This document shows, in pieces, positions 16,061 through 24,790 of a stretch of 35,492 nt of DNA. The notes under the pieces are model-generated. The model did no database searches, had not been told where the DNA came from, and saw only the letters and a program-made list of their open reading frames with translations. The translations under genes and the position numbers were made by a program. The DNA lies in contig DAOSUR010000021.1 of the NCBI GenBank assembly GCA_035378985.1, positions 1 through 35,492 on the forward strand. Direction: 5' to 3'. This DNA comes from Anaerohalosphaeraceae bacterium (lineage in GTDB: Bacteria; Planctomycetota; Phycisphaerae; Sedimentisphaerales; Anaerohalosphaeraceae). Position 1 is the first letter of the stretch. Every line of letters begins with the position of its first letter.

Positions 16061-16954
16061 TTACAGCACCTCCATACAAGGGTTCCGACTTGAATCTACA
16101 GCCGGCGGTACAACCCAGAGAATACTTTGACCGCTGCCGCTCAGCCAGTTTCGGTTCAAAAGTAAAGTTGTTCCCTCCCGTTTGATAACCTGATAGATAT
16201 GTCCATTCCGGTCCTCCACAACCCAGGCCCCTTCCGGAAAAAACTGCCGGCAAATTTCCTGCGGATAAACCAACTGATTCGATTCAATCGTCACCTCAGA
16301 GCGCCCGTATACGGCATTGATTCGAACAGGCAGCGGCATCGGGCGTTCTTTTTCCTTCTGCGTGAAAACGCCGGCAGATTCGTCATAGTCAAAACCGTAA
16401 TAGCGCAGCTCTTTTCTCCATCGGCACAGAAAAATGCGGATTTGATACCCCTTCGAAACGGTCGTGTCTTTGCGGCACAAAACCGCCCAGCAGTACCGCT
16501 GATTCTGTGCCGGATTGTGAGCAAAATACTCCTTCGGCAGAGAAGGATACATCGAATCGGATGCTATTTGTCGGTTTACCTCCGCCATAAGATTCTCATA
16601 CGGCTGAGTTCCTTCCGCAGGCAGCGGATTTACTTCAGGATTAAAGGGGTTTGGATATATCAGGCGGCGGAAAAAATACTTTAAACTTTTATCCGATAAA
16701 TACTCTGCCGAAAACAGAACTGACCGAACCTCGCCGGAATTCGGCAGCTTGTCCGCATCTATATCATACAGCCGGACCGCCGCCCGGGCTTCCTCGGCCA
16801 TGGCAGGCGCCAGCGTCTTTTCCGCTGCCATCGCCGTCAGCTTAATCCCAGCCGGAAAAATCGTTGCAATCAGCACAAAACCGATCGCCAGGATGCCTGT
16901 TGCCAGCAGCACCTCCGTCAGCGAAAACCCGTTTTGGTTCCTAAAATGACTCAT
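16061..16954 (-). CDS. GspI/PilV-like minor pseudopilin
   Basis: A 297-residue prepilin-like protein. The signal is MSHFRNQNG followed by FSLTEVLLATGILAIGFVLIATIF, with Glu +5 and the EVLLATGILAIG helix typical of GspI and PilV proteins. The helix then carries MAAEKTLAPAMAEEARAAVRL. The globular part has no recognised motif. It sits between the GspH-like gene (9-bp gap) and the GspJ-like gene (16-bp gap), in the canonical H-I-J-K order, which supports GspI. It is longer than classical GspI (about 120 residues), as are all minor pseudopilins in this cluster. Confidence 0.7.
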   Translation of the reverse strand: MSHFRNQNGFSLTEVLLATGILAIGFVLIATIFPAGIKLTAMAAEKTLAPAMAEEARAAVRLYDIDADKLPNSGEVRSVLFSAEYLSDKSLKYFFRRLIYPNPFNPEVNPLPAEGTQPYENLMAEVNRQIASDSMYPSLPKEYFAHNPAQNQRYCWAVLCRKDTTVSKGYQIRIFLCRWRKELRYYGFDYDESAGVFTQKEKERPMPLPVRINAVYGRSEVTIESNQLVYPQEICRQFFPEGAWVVEDRNGHIYQVIKREGTTLLLNRNWLSGSGQSILWVVPPAVDSSRNPCMEVL

Positions 16955-16963
16955 TGGTTTTCC

Positions 16964-17689
16964 TTACCGCCCAATCAGCTGCCCAGTATGCGGGTTGACA
17001 AACTCTTTCGGAAGACTGTGAATATAACCGGTAAATCGCTGATTGGCCGGAATCTCTGCAAATCGTTTGGGGTCGTAAATATAAAAAGAGCCGATACTGT
17101 CCTCTTCATTCAGGCCGCCCGGTCCGGCATCCTGATAAAACATCCCGGCAGTCCCGCTGTCCACGTTGGCCCTGGTGTTAAAAATCGGGTCGCGGCTGCT
17201 GTCGTCATTCACACCATCCCGATTCAGAACCCTCACCGGAAACTGAATCAGCTGTCCCTGCTCCGAAAAGACAATCGAGAAAGTCTGGGCATTCAACAAA
17301 TTTGTGTCATTCAAATCCGCATCCGACTGAACCGTTCCGGCGAGAACTCCGACTGAGGCAGGCAGCTTAATCGGCTTGCGGTTTGGAACGGCGACAAACT
17401 CCGTCGCATAGGTACTCGATACATCTTTATGAACAATAAAAATCATATAGAAATCGCCCTTGCGGTCCCGCTGAAACCGAATCCCTGCCGGGGCGCTGTG
17501 AGCAGCCGCCAGAGCCCGGGCACCGGTCAGGGCGGCGTCAATGAGCGAACGCGGACCGGCGGACTGGTCAAACGATTCAATCACCTTCTTGACCGCCGGC
17601 ACGGAAATCCCCAGCAGAACGGCCGCCACCGCAATCACGACGACCAGTTCCGTCAGCGTCAACCCATTTTTTCGAATCTTGCGATTCAT
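16964..17689 (-). CDS. GspH/FimT-like minor pseudopilin
   Basis: A 241-residue protein with prepilin signal MNRKIRKNG before LTLTELVVVIAVAAVLLGISVPAVKKVIES (Glu +5). The helix is followed by LIDAALTGARALAAAHSAPAGIRFQRDRKG, which matches the GspH/FimT pattern in which a helix of tandem alanines leads into a beta domain with a G-I-R-F strand. GspH is the minor pseudopilin linking the tip to the major GspG filament. The order in the cluster supports this. The C-terminal region contains an acidic segment, NRDGVNDDSSRDP, perhaps a metal loop. The FimT/GspH family as a whole is the alternative. Confidence 0.75.
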   Translation of the reverse strand: MNRKIRKNGLTLTELVVVIAVAAVLLGISVPAVKKVIESFDQSAGPRSLIDAALTGARALAAAHSAPAGIRFQRDRKGDFYMIFIVHKDVSSTYATEFVAVPNRKPIKLPASVGVLAGTVQSDADLNDTNLLNAQTFSIVFSEQGQLIQFPVRVLNRDGVNDDSSRDPIFNTRANVDSGTAGMFYQDAGPGGLNEEDSIGSFYIYDPKRFAEIPANQRFTGYIHSLPKEFVNPHTGQLIGR

Positions 17690-17731
17690 TCTTTCAGGAG
17701 GCCTTCAAAAAGCCCATCCAAAAACTGAACC

Positions 17732-18646
17732 TTAGAAATTAAACAAGTCATCCGCCGTCCCATAGATACCATCCGGCCCTGCACTTTGAAGCAGGAACGA
17801 ATTGGCACGATACGGCCGCGGCGGAGACGTAAAGTTCGGATTGGCAATCACACGGTAAAACCAGTTGATGCCGTCATCCGCCGCATCCTCATTCAAATCG
17901 TGAGTCGTTTTCGAGGATTGGAACGGAACCGTTAAGGAAATAATCCCGCTGCCCGCTGCATAACTGTCGTTCAGATTATACGTGTTGGTTCCCCAGTTGG
18001 CTCGGACAGGGTCCATTCCGATTTGGCTCACATTGGCCCTGTAATAGAGGATCGGCATCCCGACCTCTTTCCCGGTCGCCCGCATCTTCTTCGAAAAGGC
18101 GTCCGCCAGCACAAACATCGTTCCGCTCAGGGAACCGGTGTTCGCACCATAGATATCCTGCAGTTTGACGGCATTGGCCGTTTCCAGTTCCAGATAAGGA
18201 CCTTTGCGGGCCGCACGATTTTGAGCGGCCGTCTCCCAGGCCAAATCCGTCGCCGCATGATAAACCGTTTCCGCCGCACTAAAAGTCCCGTCGCCGTTCT
18301 GGTCAAACAGATAATCCTGATAAAAAACAGAATTGGGATGGAATCCAAAACCATCACCGCCGATCAGGGCTTCCGTCAGCCGAAACGAAGCGACACTCCC
18401 ATTGCCGTACTTGGCCATGTTGTATTCACTGGGCGGATAATCCCCCCAGTCGGAACGGAAGGCCTCCAGTCCGACTTCAATTGCGTGAAACTGCGCCCGC
18501 TGCTTAACCACCATGGCTTTCTTCTGGACCATACTCAGCGCCGGAATCAGCAATGCCAGCAGTACGGCAATCACGGCCAGGGCCGTCAGCATCTCCGTCA
18601 GCGTAAATCCGATATACGTTTTTTTGTTTTCGTTACAGGCACGCAT
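17732..18646 (-). CDS. GspG-like major pseudopilin paralogue C
   Basis: A 304-residue pseudopilin with signal MRACNENKKTYIG before FTLTEMLTALAVIAVLLALLIPAL. After the N-terminal helix comes QRAQFHAIEVGLEAFRSDWGDYPP, the GspG-type segment with the Asp-Tyr-Pro turn. The C-terminus ends DGIYGTADDLFNF, resembling the calcium-binding loop at the end of GspG. It is one of three similar genes in the cluster. At about 300 residues each is roughly double the length of model GspG (about 140), the extra mass lying between helix and C-terminal loop. Whether it is a major fibre subunit or a specialised one is not known. Confidence 0.75.
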   Translation of the reverse strand: MRACNENKKTYIGFTLTEMLTALAVIAVLLALLIPALSMVQKKAMVVKQRAQFHAIEVGLEAFRSDWGDYPPSEYNMAKYGNGSVASFRLTEALIGGDGFGFHPNSVFYQDYLFDQNGDGTFSAAETVYHAATDLAWETAAQNRAARKGPYLELETANAVKLQDIYGANTGSLSGTMFVLADAFSKKMRATGKEVGMPILYYRANVSQIGMDPVRANWGTNTYNLNDSYAAGSGIISLTVPFQSSKTTHDLNEDAADDGINWFYRVIANPNFTSPPRPYRANSFLLQSAGPDGIYGTADDLFNF

Positions 18647-18678
18647 ACAGACGCCTCCTGAATTTGGGCTTGATGCCG

Positions 18679-19659
18679 TTAGTATTCAAAATTGGTAATA
18701 TCATCCTTGGTGCCGTACAGGCCATCCCAGCCGGCGGAAATCAGCAGATATTTGTTCGCATTAAAGGGCTTATAGAACGGGCGGGCCGGTTCGCTTCGCT
18801 GAGTAATCTGTTCATAAAAAACCTGGGCTTTGGTTTTGGAAGGATTTTGGGGATCCGTATAGTGGGCCGCGGCCGCAGAAGGGTTGTCCAGCAGCGGAAG
18901 GTCGGCCACCGCCGCATTATCCAGAAAATTATACGTCCACTTCTGCATATCCGCCGCCGTCGGATTGGTCACCGTGCTGCGCCCCGTCGCATCCAGCCGA
19001 AACGGCTGCGGCGCCGCCCGATTGGCCTTAAAATACAGAATCGGCATTCCCACCCGCACGGAAGCACCGTTCGGCAGCGAAACCGAAGCCCGTTTGAAGG
19101 TATCGGTAAACACCGGTGCTCTGCGGGCCGCTGAAGCGGCTCCCTGTGAATCATAAATGCGGGACGAACCGTTATTCCCCTGCCAAAGTTCATAAATTGT
19201 AAAGACATCCACATATTTCAGCTCCGCATACGGCCCTTTGCGGCGGTTGCGGCTGACCTCCGAGGTGGAGTCATAAAAATAGTAATCCGCGTTGTTAATC
19301 TTTGTCCCTTCAGGGCTGTATGCCGCATCATTCGGGGCATACCAGCCCGTCCGCGGCTCCAGACCGGCCTCATCCCGCCCGACCAGTGCCTCAACCAGAT
19401 GCTGGGCCCCGCAGACCTGATTGGCAGAAGTAGAGTTGGGCAGCACCTTCGATTCGGGATAATCATCAAAATCCTTGCTGAACAATTCCAGCCCGATTTC
19501 CATCGAGTGAAAGACAGACTTCTGCCGAAGCCCTGTGGAGATAATCTTCGTTTTGCGAAGCCCGACAGTCAGCAGCCCCACCAGCATCGAAATAATCGCC
19601 ACCACCACCAGCAGTTCAATCAGCGTAAAGCCGCCTGCTTTTTTCTGTTTCATTTCCAT
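18679..19659 (-). CDS. GspG-like major pseudopilin paralogue B
   Basis: A 326-residue protein: MEMKQKKAGG, cleavage, then FTLIELLVVVAIISMLVGLL. The post-helix segment QKSVFHSMEIGLELFSKDFDDYPES and the C-terminal DGLYGTKDDITNFEY make it a close relative of the genes at 17732-18646 and 20385-21371. The ATG at 19657-19659 is chosen because AGGAAAG lies about eight bases upstream; a second ATG two codons on is possible. Shared features with the paralogues include a PILYFKANR-like strand and a terminal LLISAGWDG turn. The role is inferred as a pseudopilus subunit. Confidence 0.75.
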   Translation of the reverse strand: MEMKQKKAGGFTLIELLVVVAIISMLVGLLTVGLRKTKIISTGLRQKSVFHSMEIGLELFSKDFDDYPESKVLPNSTSANQVCGAQHLVEALVGRDEAGLEPRTGWYAPNDAAYSPEGTKINNADYYFYDSTSEVSRNRRKGPYAELKYVDVFTIYELWQGNNGSSRIYDSQGAASAARRAPVFTDTFKRASVSLPNGASVRVGMPILYFKANRAAPQPFRLDATGRSTVTNPTAADMQKWTYNFLDNAAVADLPLLDNPSAAAAHYTDPQNPSKTKAQVFYEQITQRSEPARPFYKPFNANKYLLISAGWDGLYGTKDDITNFEY

Positions 19660-19685
19660 AACTGTTTCTTTCCTATGAGCCGTCC

Positions 19686-20345
19686 TTACGGCTGCGGATT
19701 GACGACATTATCCTGTACCGTCTCGAACTTCTTATCCGGTCCGGCTGAAATCAGAACCGGAAAAGCATCATACGAATCCGACGGATCCGCCGGATCATCG
19801 GGGTCATACTGATATCGAATCGGCATTCCCCACACATCCACAAAGCGAATCAAATCCGTCGGTGTGCTGCCCGTCGGAATCTCAATCAGGAGCACCCGCC
19901 CCGATGCATCCTTATTGGAAAGAAACTGGTCCAGAAGGGTTCCGAGAATCGCCTTGCTGTTCGGACTTCGATTCAGAAAATAATAGAGAGCTTCGCTGGA
20001 CCAGGCGGCGGCCTCCAAAGAGGGATTCTCCGCCGTATTCTGAAGATGAACCCCCTGTGTAATCGTAACCGTATTGTTGGGCTGACCGGAGGCATTTTCA
20101 CCAAAAGCAGCACATTCAAACCCAAACTCGCTGTTCACCTGCGGCACATAAGAGTGGTAATCGTTGTAATACTGCTCGAGAGCTGTTGCCAGGACGGCCA
20201 GAGTGCTTTCCGTCAGCCGAATCTCCGACTGACGTTTCAGATGAATCCCCAGACCGCTCAAAACACCGACCAGAATCAGCACCACTGCCAGCGTAACCAG
20301 CACCTCTGCCAGCGTCATCCCGTCTTCTCGGTGCGTTATGAACAT
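19686..20345 (-). CDS. short GspG/GspH-like pseudopilin
   Basis: A 219-residue prepilin-like protein from the start at 20343-20345: MFITHREDG, then MTLAEVLVTLAVVLILVGVLSGLG with Glu +5. The longer frame to 20378 adds 11 unlikely residues upstream, whereas GGAG is six bases from the chosen ATG. The helix is followed by LTESTLAVLATALEQYYNDYHSYVP, the GspG-style segment, and the C-terminus has ISAGPDKKFETVQDN in place of the DGxYGTxDD loop. It therefore looks like a diverged member of the same paralogue family placed between two full GspG-like genes. A specialised minor pseudopilin role is plausible but unproven. Confidence 0.7.
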   Translation of the reverse strand: MFITHREDGMTLAEVLVTLAVVLILVGVLSGLGIHLKRQSEIRLTESTLAVLATALEQYYNDYHSYVPQVNSEFGFECAAFGENASGQPNNTVTITQGVHLQNTAENPSLEAAAWSSEALYYFLNRSPNSKAILGTLLDQFLSNKDASGRVLLIEIPTGSTPTDLIRFVDVWGMPIRYQYDPDDPADPSDSYDAFPVLISAGPDKKFETVQDNVVNPQP

Positions 20346-20384
20346 ACTTTCTCCGCCCGGAATGCCCCAAAGGGACACGGCCGG

Positions 20385-21371
20385 TTACTCCTTACCCTTT
20401 TCGAAATTCAGCACGTCATCCGCTGTGCCGTACAGTCCGTCCTTGCCGGCCGAAATCAGAATGTACGAATCCGCCCGATACGGACGTTTTACACCATCCG
20501 GAAAAGCGGCGGTCTTGGTGGCCGTCTGAACCTGCTTATTCAGAATCATCTCCTCAAACCGCTGCAAATCATCCACAACAGTTCCGGTTCGAAGCGGATG
20601 AAGTATCGTTGTTCCCTGCTCCGGGTCTCCGAGTGCCAGCAGCCGTTCATTATCCCAATAGTTGTAAATATCATCATTCTGGGCGGGATTCTGGTCGCTG
20701 CCTAAATCGGACCAAAGATAATTCTGGAACTTGTAGGCCGTGCGGGCCCGGTAATACAGAATCGGCATTCCCGTCTTCTTTCCGGACTGCCTTTTCTTGG
20801 CATACACATCACAAAGCAGGAAATTGTACCGGTTGAAAGAGCCCCAGTTGACATAAATGTCATCGATTCGATAGGCATTCGCATGTTCCAGATCAATATA
20901 CTTCTTGCGAACATCAATATTCTGAGAACCGGTTTCGACATAGACATTGGGGACATTGATTCCGTTGATTGCATCATAAATCTGCACAACCCCTGCTCCG
21001 ACTCCCACCCCATCCAAATCATTCAGACCGCTGGCCGTAAAGCCCGACTTGGGATGAAATCCGAGCAAATCCAGGCCGACCATCGCCTCGGCAAGCTTTG
21101 TCGCCCCGCAATAATAAGTCGGATCAATCGGATGTGCCGGGACTCGATACGAGTTTTCATCGGATTCCGGATAGACGCCGAAATCGTTTTTAAACATCTC
21201 CAGACCGACATCAATGCTGTGGAACTGGGCCCTCTGCTGAATCTCGCGGGAATAGTCCTTGACCATATTCAGCGCCGGCACCAGCAGTCCAATCAGCAGG
21301 GCAATCACCCCCATCACCGTCAGCAGTTCCACAATCGTAAATCCGCCTTTTCCCCGTTTTCGTCTGTTCAT
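20385..21371 (-). CDS. GspG-like major pseudopilin paralogue A
   Basis: A 328-residue pseudopilin. Signal MNRRKRGKGG precedes FTIVELLTVMGVIALLIGLLVPAL. The family segment QRAQFHSIDVGLEMFKNDFGVYPES follows, and the C-terminus is ISAGKDGLYGTADDVLNFEKGKE with the putative calcium loop. It is the first pseudopilin after the GspF-like gene (42-bp gap), the classical place of gspG, so of the three paralogues it is the best candidate for the main fibre subunit. AGGAA is about six bases before the ATG. The middle 200 residues have no motif recognisable by eye. Confidence 0.78.
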   Translation of the reverse strand: MNRRKRGKGGFTIVELLTVMGVIALLIGLLVPALNMVKDYSREIQQRAQFHSIDVGLEMFKNDFGVYPESDENSYRVPAHPIDPTYYCGATKLAEAMVGLDLLGFHPKSGFTASGLNDLDGVGVGAGVVQIYDAINGINVPNVYVETGSQNIDVRKKYIDLEHANAYRIDDIYVNWGSFNRYNFLLCDVYAKKRQSGKKTGMPILYYRARTAYKFQNYLWSDLGSDQNPAQNDDIYNYWDNERLLALGDPEQGTTILHPLRTGTVVDDLQRFEEMILNKQVQTATKTAAFPDGVKRPYRADSYILISAGKDGLYGTADDVLNFEKGKE

Positions 21372-21413
21372 GAATCGTTCCTTTCTGATTTGTATTGATA
21401 AATGCGTTTGAGA

Positions 21414-22667
21414 TTACATCAGCACCTGAATGACTTTCACCATCGGCAGGAACATCGCCACGACGATGGTGCCGACAATCAGGCCCAGCGACACAATCAT
21501 AATCGGTTCCAGCAGACTCATCATTGCACCGACCATCACGTCGGCCTCTTCATCGAAATTGTCCGCCACTTTCATCAGCATCTTGTCCAGATCGCCGGTT
21601 TCCTCGCCGACATCCACCATGTTGACCACAATGGAGTCCACGGTTTTGGACTGCCGCAGCGGATTGGCAAACGTATCACCCTGCCGAATCGCCTGATGCA
21701 CCTTGCCGAGCATCGCCGAATAGACCTCGTTGTCCGCCGTTTCCCGCGTAATGTTGATGGCCTCCAGAATCGGCACACCGGCCCCAATCAGCGTCGCCAG
21801 CGTTCGAGTCCAGCGGGCAACGGTTGTCAGATAAACCAGCCGGCGAACCACCGGCAGATGGAGTTTGAGCCAGTCGAGCGCATAACGCCCGTAGCGAAAA
21901 CGCCGCAGAAACTTAAAAAACATAATCACGAAAAACGGGGAAATCGCCACCAATCCGGCATTGAGTCCCTTGTTGCCCAGCAGCCACTGGCTGATATTCA
22001 GAAGCCCCTGCGTCAGTGCCGGCAGTCCCTGCTTGCCGTCGCTCATATCCGTCAGCACCTGAGAGAAGGTCGGAATGATGAAAATCATCAGCCCCAGCAC
22101 AATCAGAAACGCCACGGTCATCACAACCACCGGATAGACCATGGCGCCTTTGATTTTCGATTTGAGCCGTTCGGACTTTTCCATAAAGTCGGCCACACGA
22201 GCCAGAATCACATCGAGCACACCGCCCACCTCGCCCGCCGCCACCATATTGACAAACAGCCGGTTAAAGGTTTTGGGGTGTTTGGCCATCGCCTCTGAAA
22301 GCGTCGAACCGCCTTCAATATCATCCGCGACATAGCCGATGACGCGCTTGAGGGTGCCGGATTTCTGCTGCTCTTCCAGAATGCGAAGCGAACGAAGAAT
22401 GGCCAAACCCGCATCCTGAAGCGTGGACAGCTGGCGGGCAAACTGCGTAATTTGCTTGGTTTTGACCTTGCCGCCGGAGCGTCTTCGCCGCGGAGCCGCC
22501 GCCGTTTCAGCTTTGGCCTTTTTGGCGGCCCCCTGCGCCCGCACCTTTGTGGGGAAAAGCCCTTTGCTGCGGATTTTGCTGATGGCTTCTTTGCTGCTGA
22601 GGGCATCTATCTCGGCTTTGACCTCATTGCCCTTGGCATCCAGCGCTGTGTATTGAAAAATCGTCAT
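21414..22667 (-). CDS. type II secretion/type IV pilus platform protein GspF/PilC
   Basis: Inner-membrane platform protein of 417 residues, the usual length. It has the N-terminal signature FQYTALDAKGNEVKAEIDA, then two copies of the T2SSF domain. The first begins ITQFARQLSTLQDAGLAILRSLRIL; the second has VARWTRTLATLIGAGVPILEAI and GDTFANPL with VVNMVDVGEETGDLDKML. Hydrophobic helices are near 170-195 (YPVVVMTVAFLIVLGLMIFI), 220-245 and at the C-terminus (EPIMIVSLGLIVGTIVVAMFL). It couples the cytoplasmic ATPase to pseudopilin insertion. A basic Ala/Lys/Arg linker (about 45-70) separates the N-terminal strand domain from the first helical domain. It lies 65 bp after the GspE-like gene. Confidence 0.93.
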   Translation of the reverse strand: MTIFQYTALDAKGNEVKAEIDALSSKEAISKIRSKGLFPTKVRAQGAAKKAKAETAAAPRRRRSGGKVKTKQITQFARQLSTLQDAGLAILRSLRILEEQQKSGTLKRVIGYVADDIEGGSTLSEAMAKHPKTFNRLFVNMVAAGEVGGVLDVILARVADFMEKSERLKSKIKGAMVYPVVVMTVAFLIVLGLMIFIIPTFSQVLTDMSDGKQGLPALTQGLLNISQWLLGNKGLNAGLVAISPFFVIMFFKFLRRFRYGRYALDWLKLHLPVVRRLVYLTTVARWTRTLATLIGAGVPILEAINITRETADNEVYSAMLGKVHQAIRQGDTFANPLRQSKTVDSIVVNMVDVGEETGDLDKMLMKVADNFDEEADVMVGAMMSLLEPIMIVSLGLIVGTIVVAMFLPMVKVIQVLM

Positions 22668-22732
22668 ATTCGTTTACCTCCGAATAGGAACCGTCCCGAC
22701 CGCAGGACTCCGCTGAATCCTGCGCCGCTTCC

Positions 22733-24478
22733 TTACGCCTCCACCGCAATCGTTTCCCGGGCCACCTCATCCAGCGTCGTAATGCCGCTGTAAATCAGTT
22801 CCAGACCGTTCTCGCGGAGGGTTTTCATCCCTTTTCGGCGGGCCGCCTCGCGCAGAACCGCCGTGGAGGCATGATTCATAATCAAATCCCGAATTTCATC
22901 ATCAAACGTCATAATCTCAAATAAACCTGTTCGTCCGCGATAACCGGTGTTGTTGCACATATCACAGCCGCGTCCGTAATAAAATTTCTTGTCAGCCGCA
23001 TCCTCCGGCGTCAGCCCCAGCTCCATCAGCTGCTCTTCCGTCGGCTGGTATTCCGTCTTACAGTTGGTGCAGATGCGCCGAACCAGCCGCTGGGCAATAA
23101 TCCCCTCCAGTGTTGCCGTCACCAAGAAAGTCTCCAGCCCCAAATCCAAAAGACGAGCGATGGTGCTGGGGGCATCATTGGTGTGAAGCGTGGTAAACAC
23201 CAGGTGACCAGTCAGAGACGCCTGAATGGAAATCTCCGCCGTTTCGAGGTCTCGAATTTCTCCGACCATCACGATATCCGGGTCCTGACGCAAAATCGAA
23301 CGCAGGCACTTGGCAAAGGTTAATCCGATTTCCGGGCGAATCTGAACCTGAATCAGCCCGTCAATGTCGTACTCAACGGGGTTTTCGGTTGTAATAATCT
23401 TGGTATCAATAGAATTCAGCTCTTTGAGGGCAGAATAAAGAGTTGTGGTCTTCCCGGAACCGGTCGGGCCTGTTACAATCAAGATCCCGTTGGGCTTGTT
23501 AATGAGCTGGCGGACAATTTTCAGGTCTCGTTCCGTCATTCCGAGCATATCCAGCCGCAAATCGACCTGCTTTCTGTCCAGAACGCGAAGCACCACGCTT
23601 TCTCCAAACATTGTCGGCAGAATGCTCACACGAAGGTCCACGGGATTGCCGCCCACCACAAGGGGGATACGTCCGTCCTGCGGCAGACGCCGTTCTGCAA
23701 TATCCAGATTGGCCATCACTTTGATACGGCTGGAAAGAGCCAATGCAATATGCTTGGGAGGAGGTACCATTTCATAGAGAACGCCGTCAATTCGGTACCG
23801 CATCTTAAATTCATTTTCAAACGGCTCGAAATGAATATCCGAGGCCTTGTCCTGAATGGCTTTCAGCAAAACCAGGTTGAGCAGTTTCTTGACGGGGTTG
23901 GAATCAGCGGCTTCCTTCAATTCATCCAAATCAATGCTGGCATCTCTCCCCTGCAGGCTTGCCAGTCCCTTATCGCTTTCAATTTCGCCGATCAGGTCCG
24001 TCAGACTCTCATCCTCCTCGGCGTAATACTTATTCATAGCCGCATTCAGGGCATCCGGGTCGGCTACCTTGGCTTCAACGGTAAAGCCCATCAGGGTGCT
24101 CAAATCATCCGTAGCCCGGAAATTGTCTGGACTGTCCAAAGCCACAACCAGATGGTTGCGTTTCTTATCATAATCAATAGGAAGAATCCGATAGGTTTTG
24201 GCCATTTGTGCGGGGACCTGACTGATAACTTCCTGAGGAATTTCAAGACTATCTATCTCGATATATTCCATCCCCCGCTGACCGGCCAAAGCGATGGCAA
24301 GCTCCTTCTCCTTGATAAGCCCCATCTCAATAAAAATCTGACCGATTTTGACCTTTCCCCGTTCCTTCTGAATGCGCAGGGCCTCATGAACTTGTTCACG
24401 AGTTACAAGGCCCATTTTTATCAATATTCGGCCTAATGTTCTGCCTTTTAATTCTTGTACCGGAGGCAACTTTGCCAT
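22733..24478 (-). CDS. GspE/PilB-type assembly ATPase
   Basis: Secretion/pilus extension ATPase of 581 residues. The N-terminal MshEN/GspE_N-like region (about 10-150) has LGRILIKMGLVTREQ and IGQIFIEMGLIKEKE repeats. The ATPase core has Walker A GPTGSGKTT (337-345), Walker B/Asp box DPDIVMVGEIRD (399-410) and His box TLHTND. A zinc-binding tetracysteine has CTNC (470-473) and CDMC (505-508), diagnostic of GspE/PilB rather than PilT. It hexamerises on the cytoplasmic face of the GspF-like platform and powers fibre growth. It begins the second transcription unit of the cluster, with GGAG eight bases before the ATG and its own promoter. It could serve either a T2SS or a pilus. Confidence 0.92.
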   Translation of the reverse strand: MAKLPPVQELKGRTLGRILIKMGLVTREQVHEALRIQKERGKVKIGQIFIEMGLIKEKELAIALAGQRGMEYIEIDSLEIPQEVISQVPAQMAKTYRILPIDYDKKRNHLVVALDSPDNFRATDDLSTLMGFTVEAKVADPDALNAAMNKYYAEEDESLTDLIGEIESDKGLASLQGRDASIDLDELKEAADSNPVKKLLNLVLLKAIQDKASDIHFEPFENEFKMRYRIDGVLYEMVPPPKHIALALSSRIKVMANLDIAERRLPQDGRIPLVVGGNPVDLRVSILPTMFGESVVLRVLDRKQVDLRLDMLGMTERDLKIVRQLINKPNGILIVTGPTGSGKTTTLYSALKELNSIDTKIITTENPVEYDIDGLIQVQIRPEIGLTFAKCLRSILRQDPDIVMVGEIRDLETAEISIQASLTGHLVFTTLHTNDAPSTIARLLDLGLETFLVTATLEGIIAQRLVRRICTNCKTEYQPTEEQLMELGLTPEDAADKKFYYGRGCDMCNNTGYRGRTGLFEIMTFDDEIRDLIMNHASTAVLREAARRKGMKTLRENGLELIYSGITTLDEVARETIAVEA

Positions 24479-24516
24479 TTTCTGTTCTCCAACCAGATAA
24501 GTTTCGCCTCTATAAA

Positions 24517-24545
24517 ATTATACGGACTATCGAAAACCGGTTCAA
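24517..24545 (-). promoter_or_regulatory. promoter of the gspE-led secretion operon
   Basis: On the minus strand TTGAAC (24540-24545) is followed after 17 bp by a perfect TATAAT (24517-24522). Transcription would begin near 24510, giving a leader of about 32 bases before gspE. All genes down to the GspK-like gene are tightly spaced on the same strand and could be read from here. Confidence 0.6.
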
Positions 24546-24559
24546 CATCTTTTTGAGCA

Positions 24560-24752
24560 TGGACACTTGGCAAATAACAAAATTTCTTGCCCAATCCATT
24601 GCCCAAATACAAAAAATCTAAAAGGAAAAAGCAAAAACAAGAAGAACAAACTGAGCTGAAAGAAAAGAGGGTCTTGAACAATTTGTCAGATGAAAGTCTG
24701 AAAAAAGATATTATTTTTAGCAAAAAAACAATTGGACACTTGGCAAATAACA
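24560..24752. repeat. 20-bp direct repeat upstream of the gspE promoter
   Basis: TGGACACTTGGCAAATAACA occurs identically at 24560-24579 and 24733-24752, 173 bp apart. A short repeat TTGCCCAA lies between them (about 24588-24606). The rest of the 311-bp gap 24479-24790 is A/T-rich with lysine-coding low complexity and no credible gene. The repeats could be binding sites for an activator, or remnants of a local duplication. Confidence 0.6.
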
Positions 24753-24790
24753 GAAAAAATAAAACAAATAATATCGAAAAAGTCTCCTTA

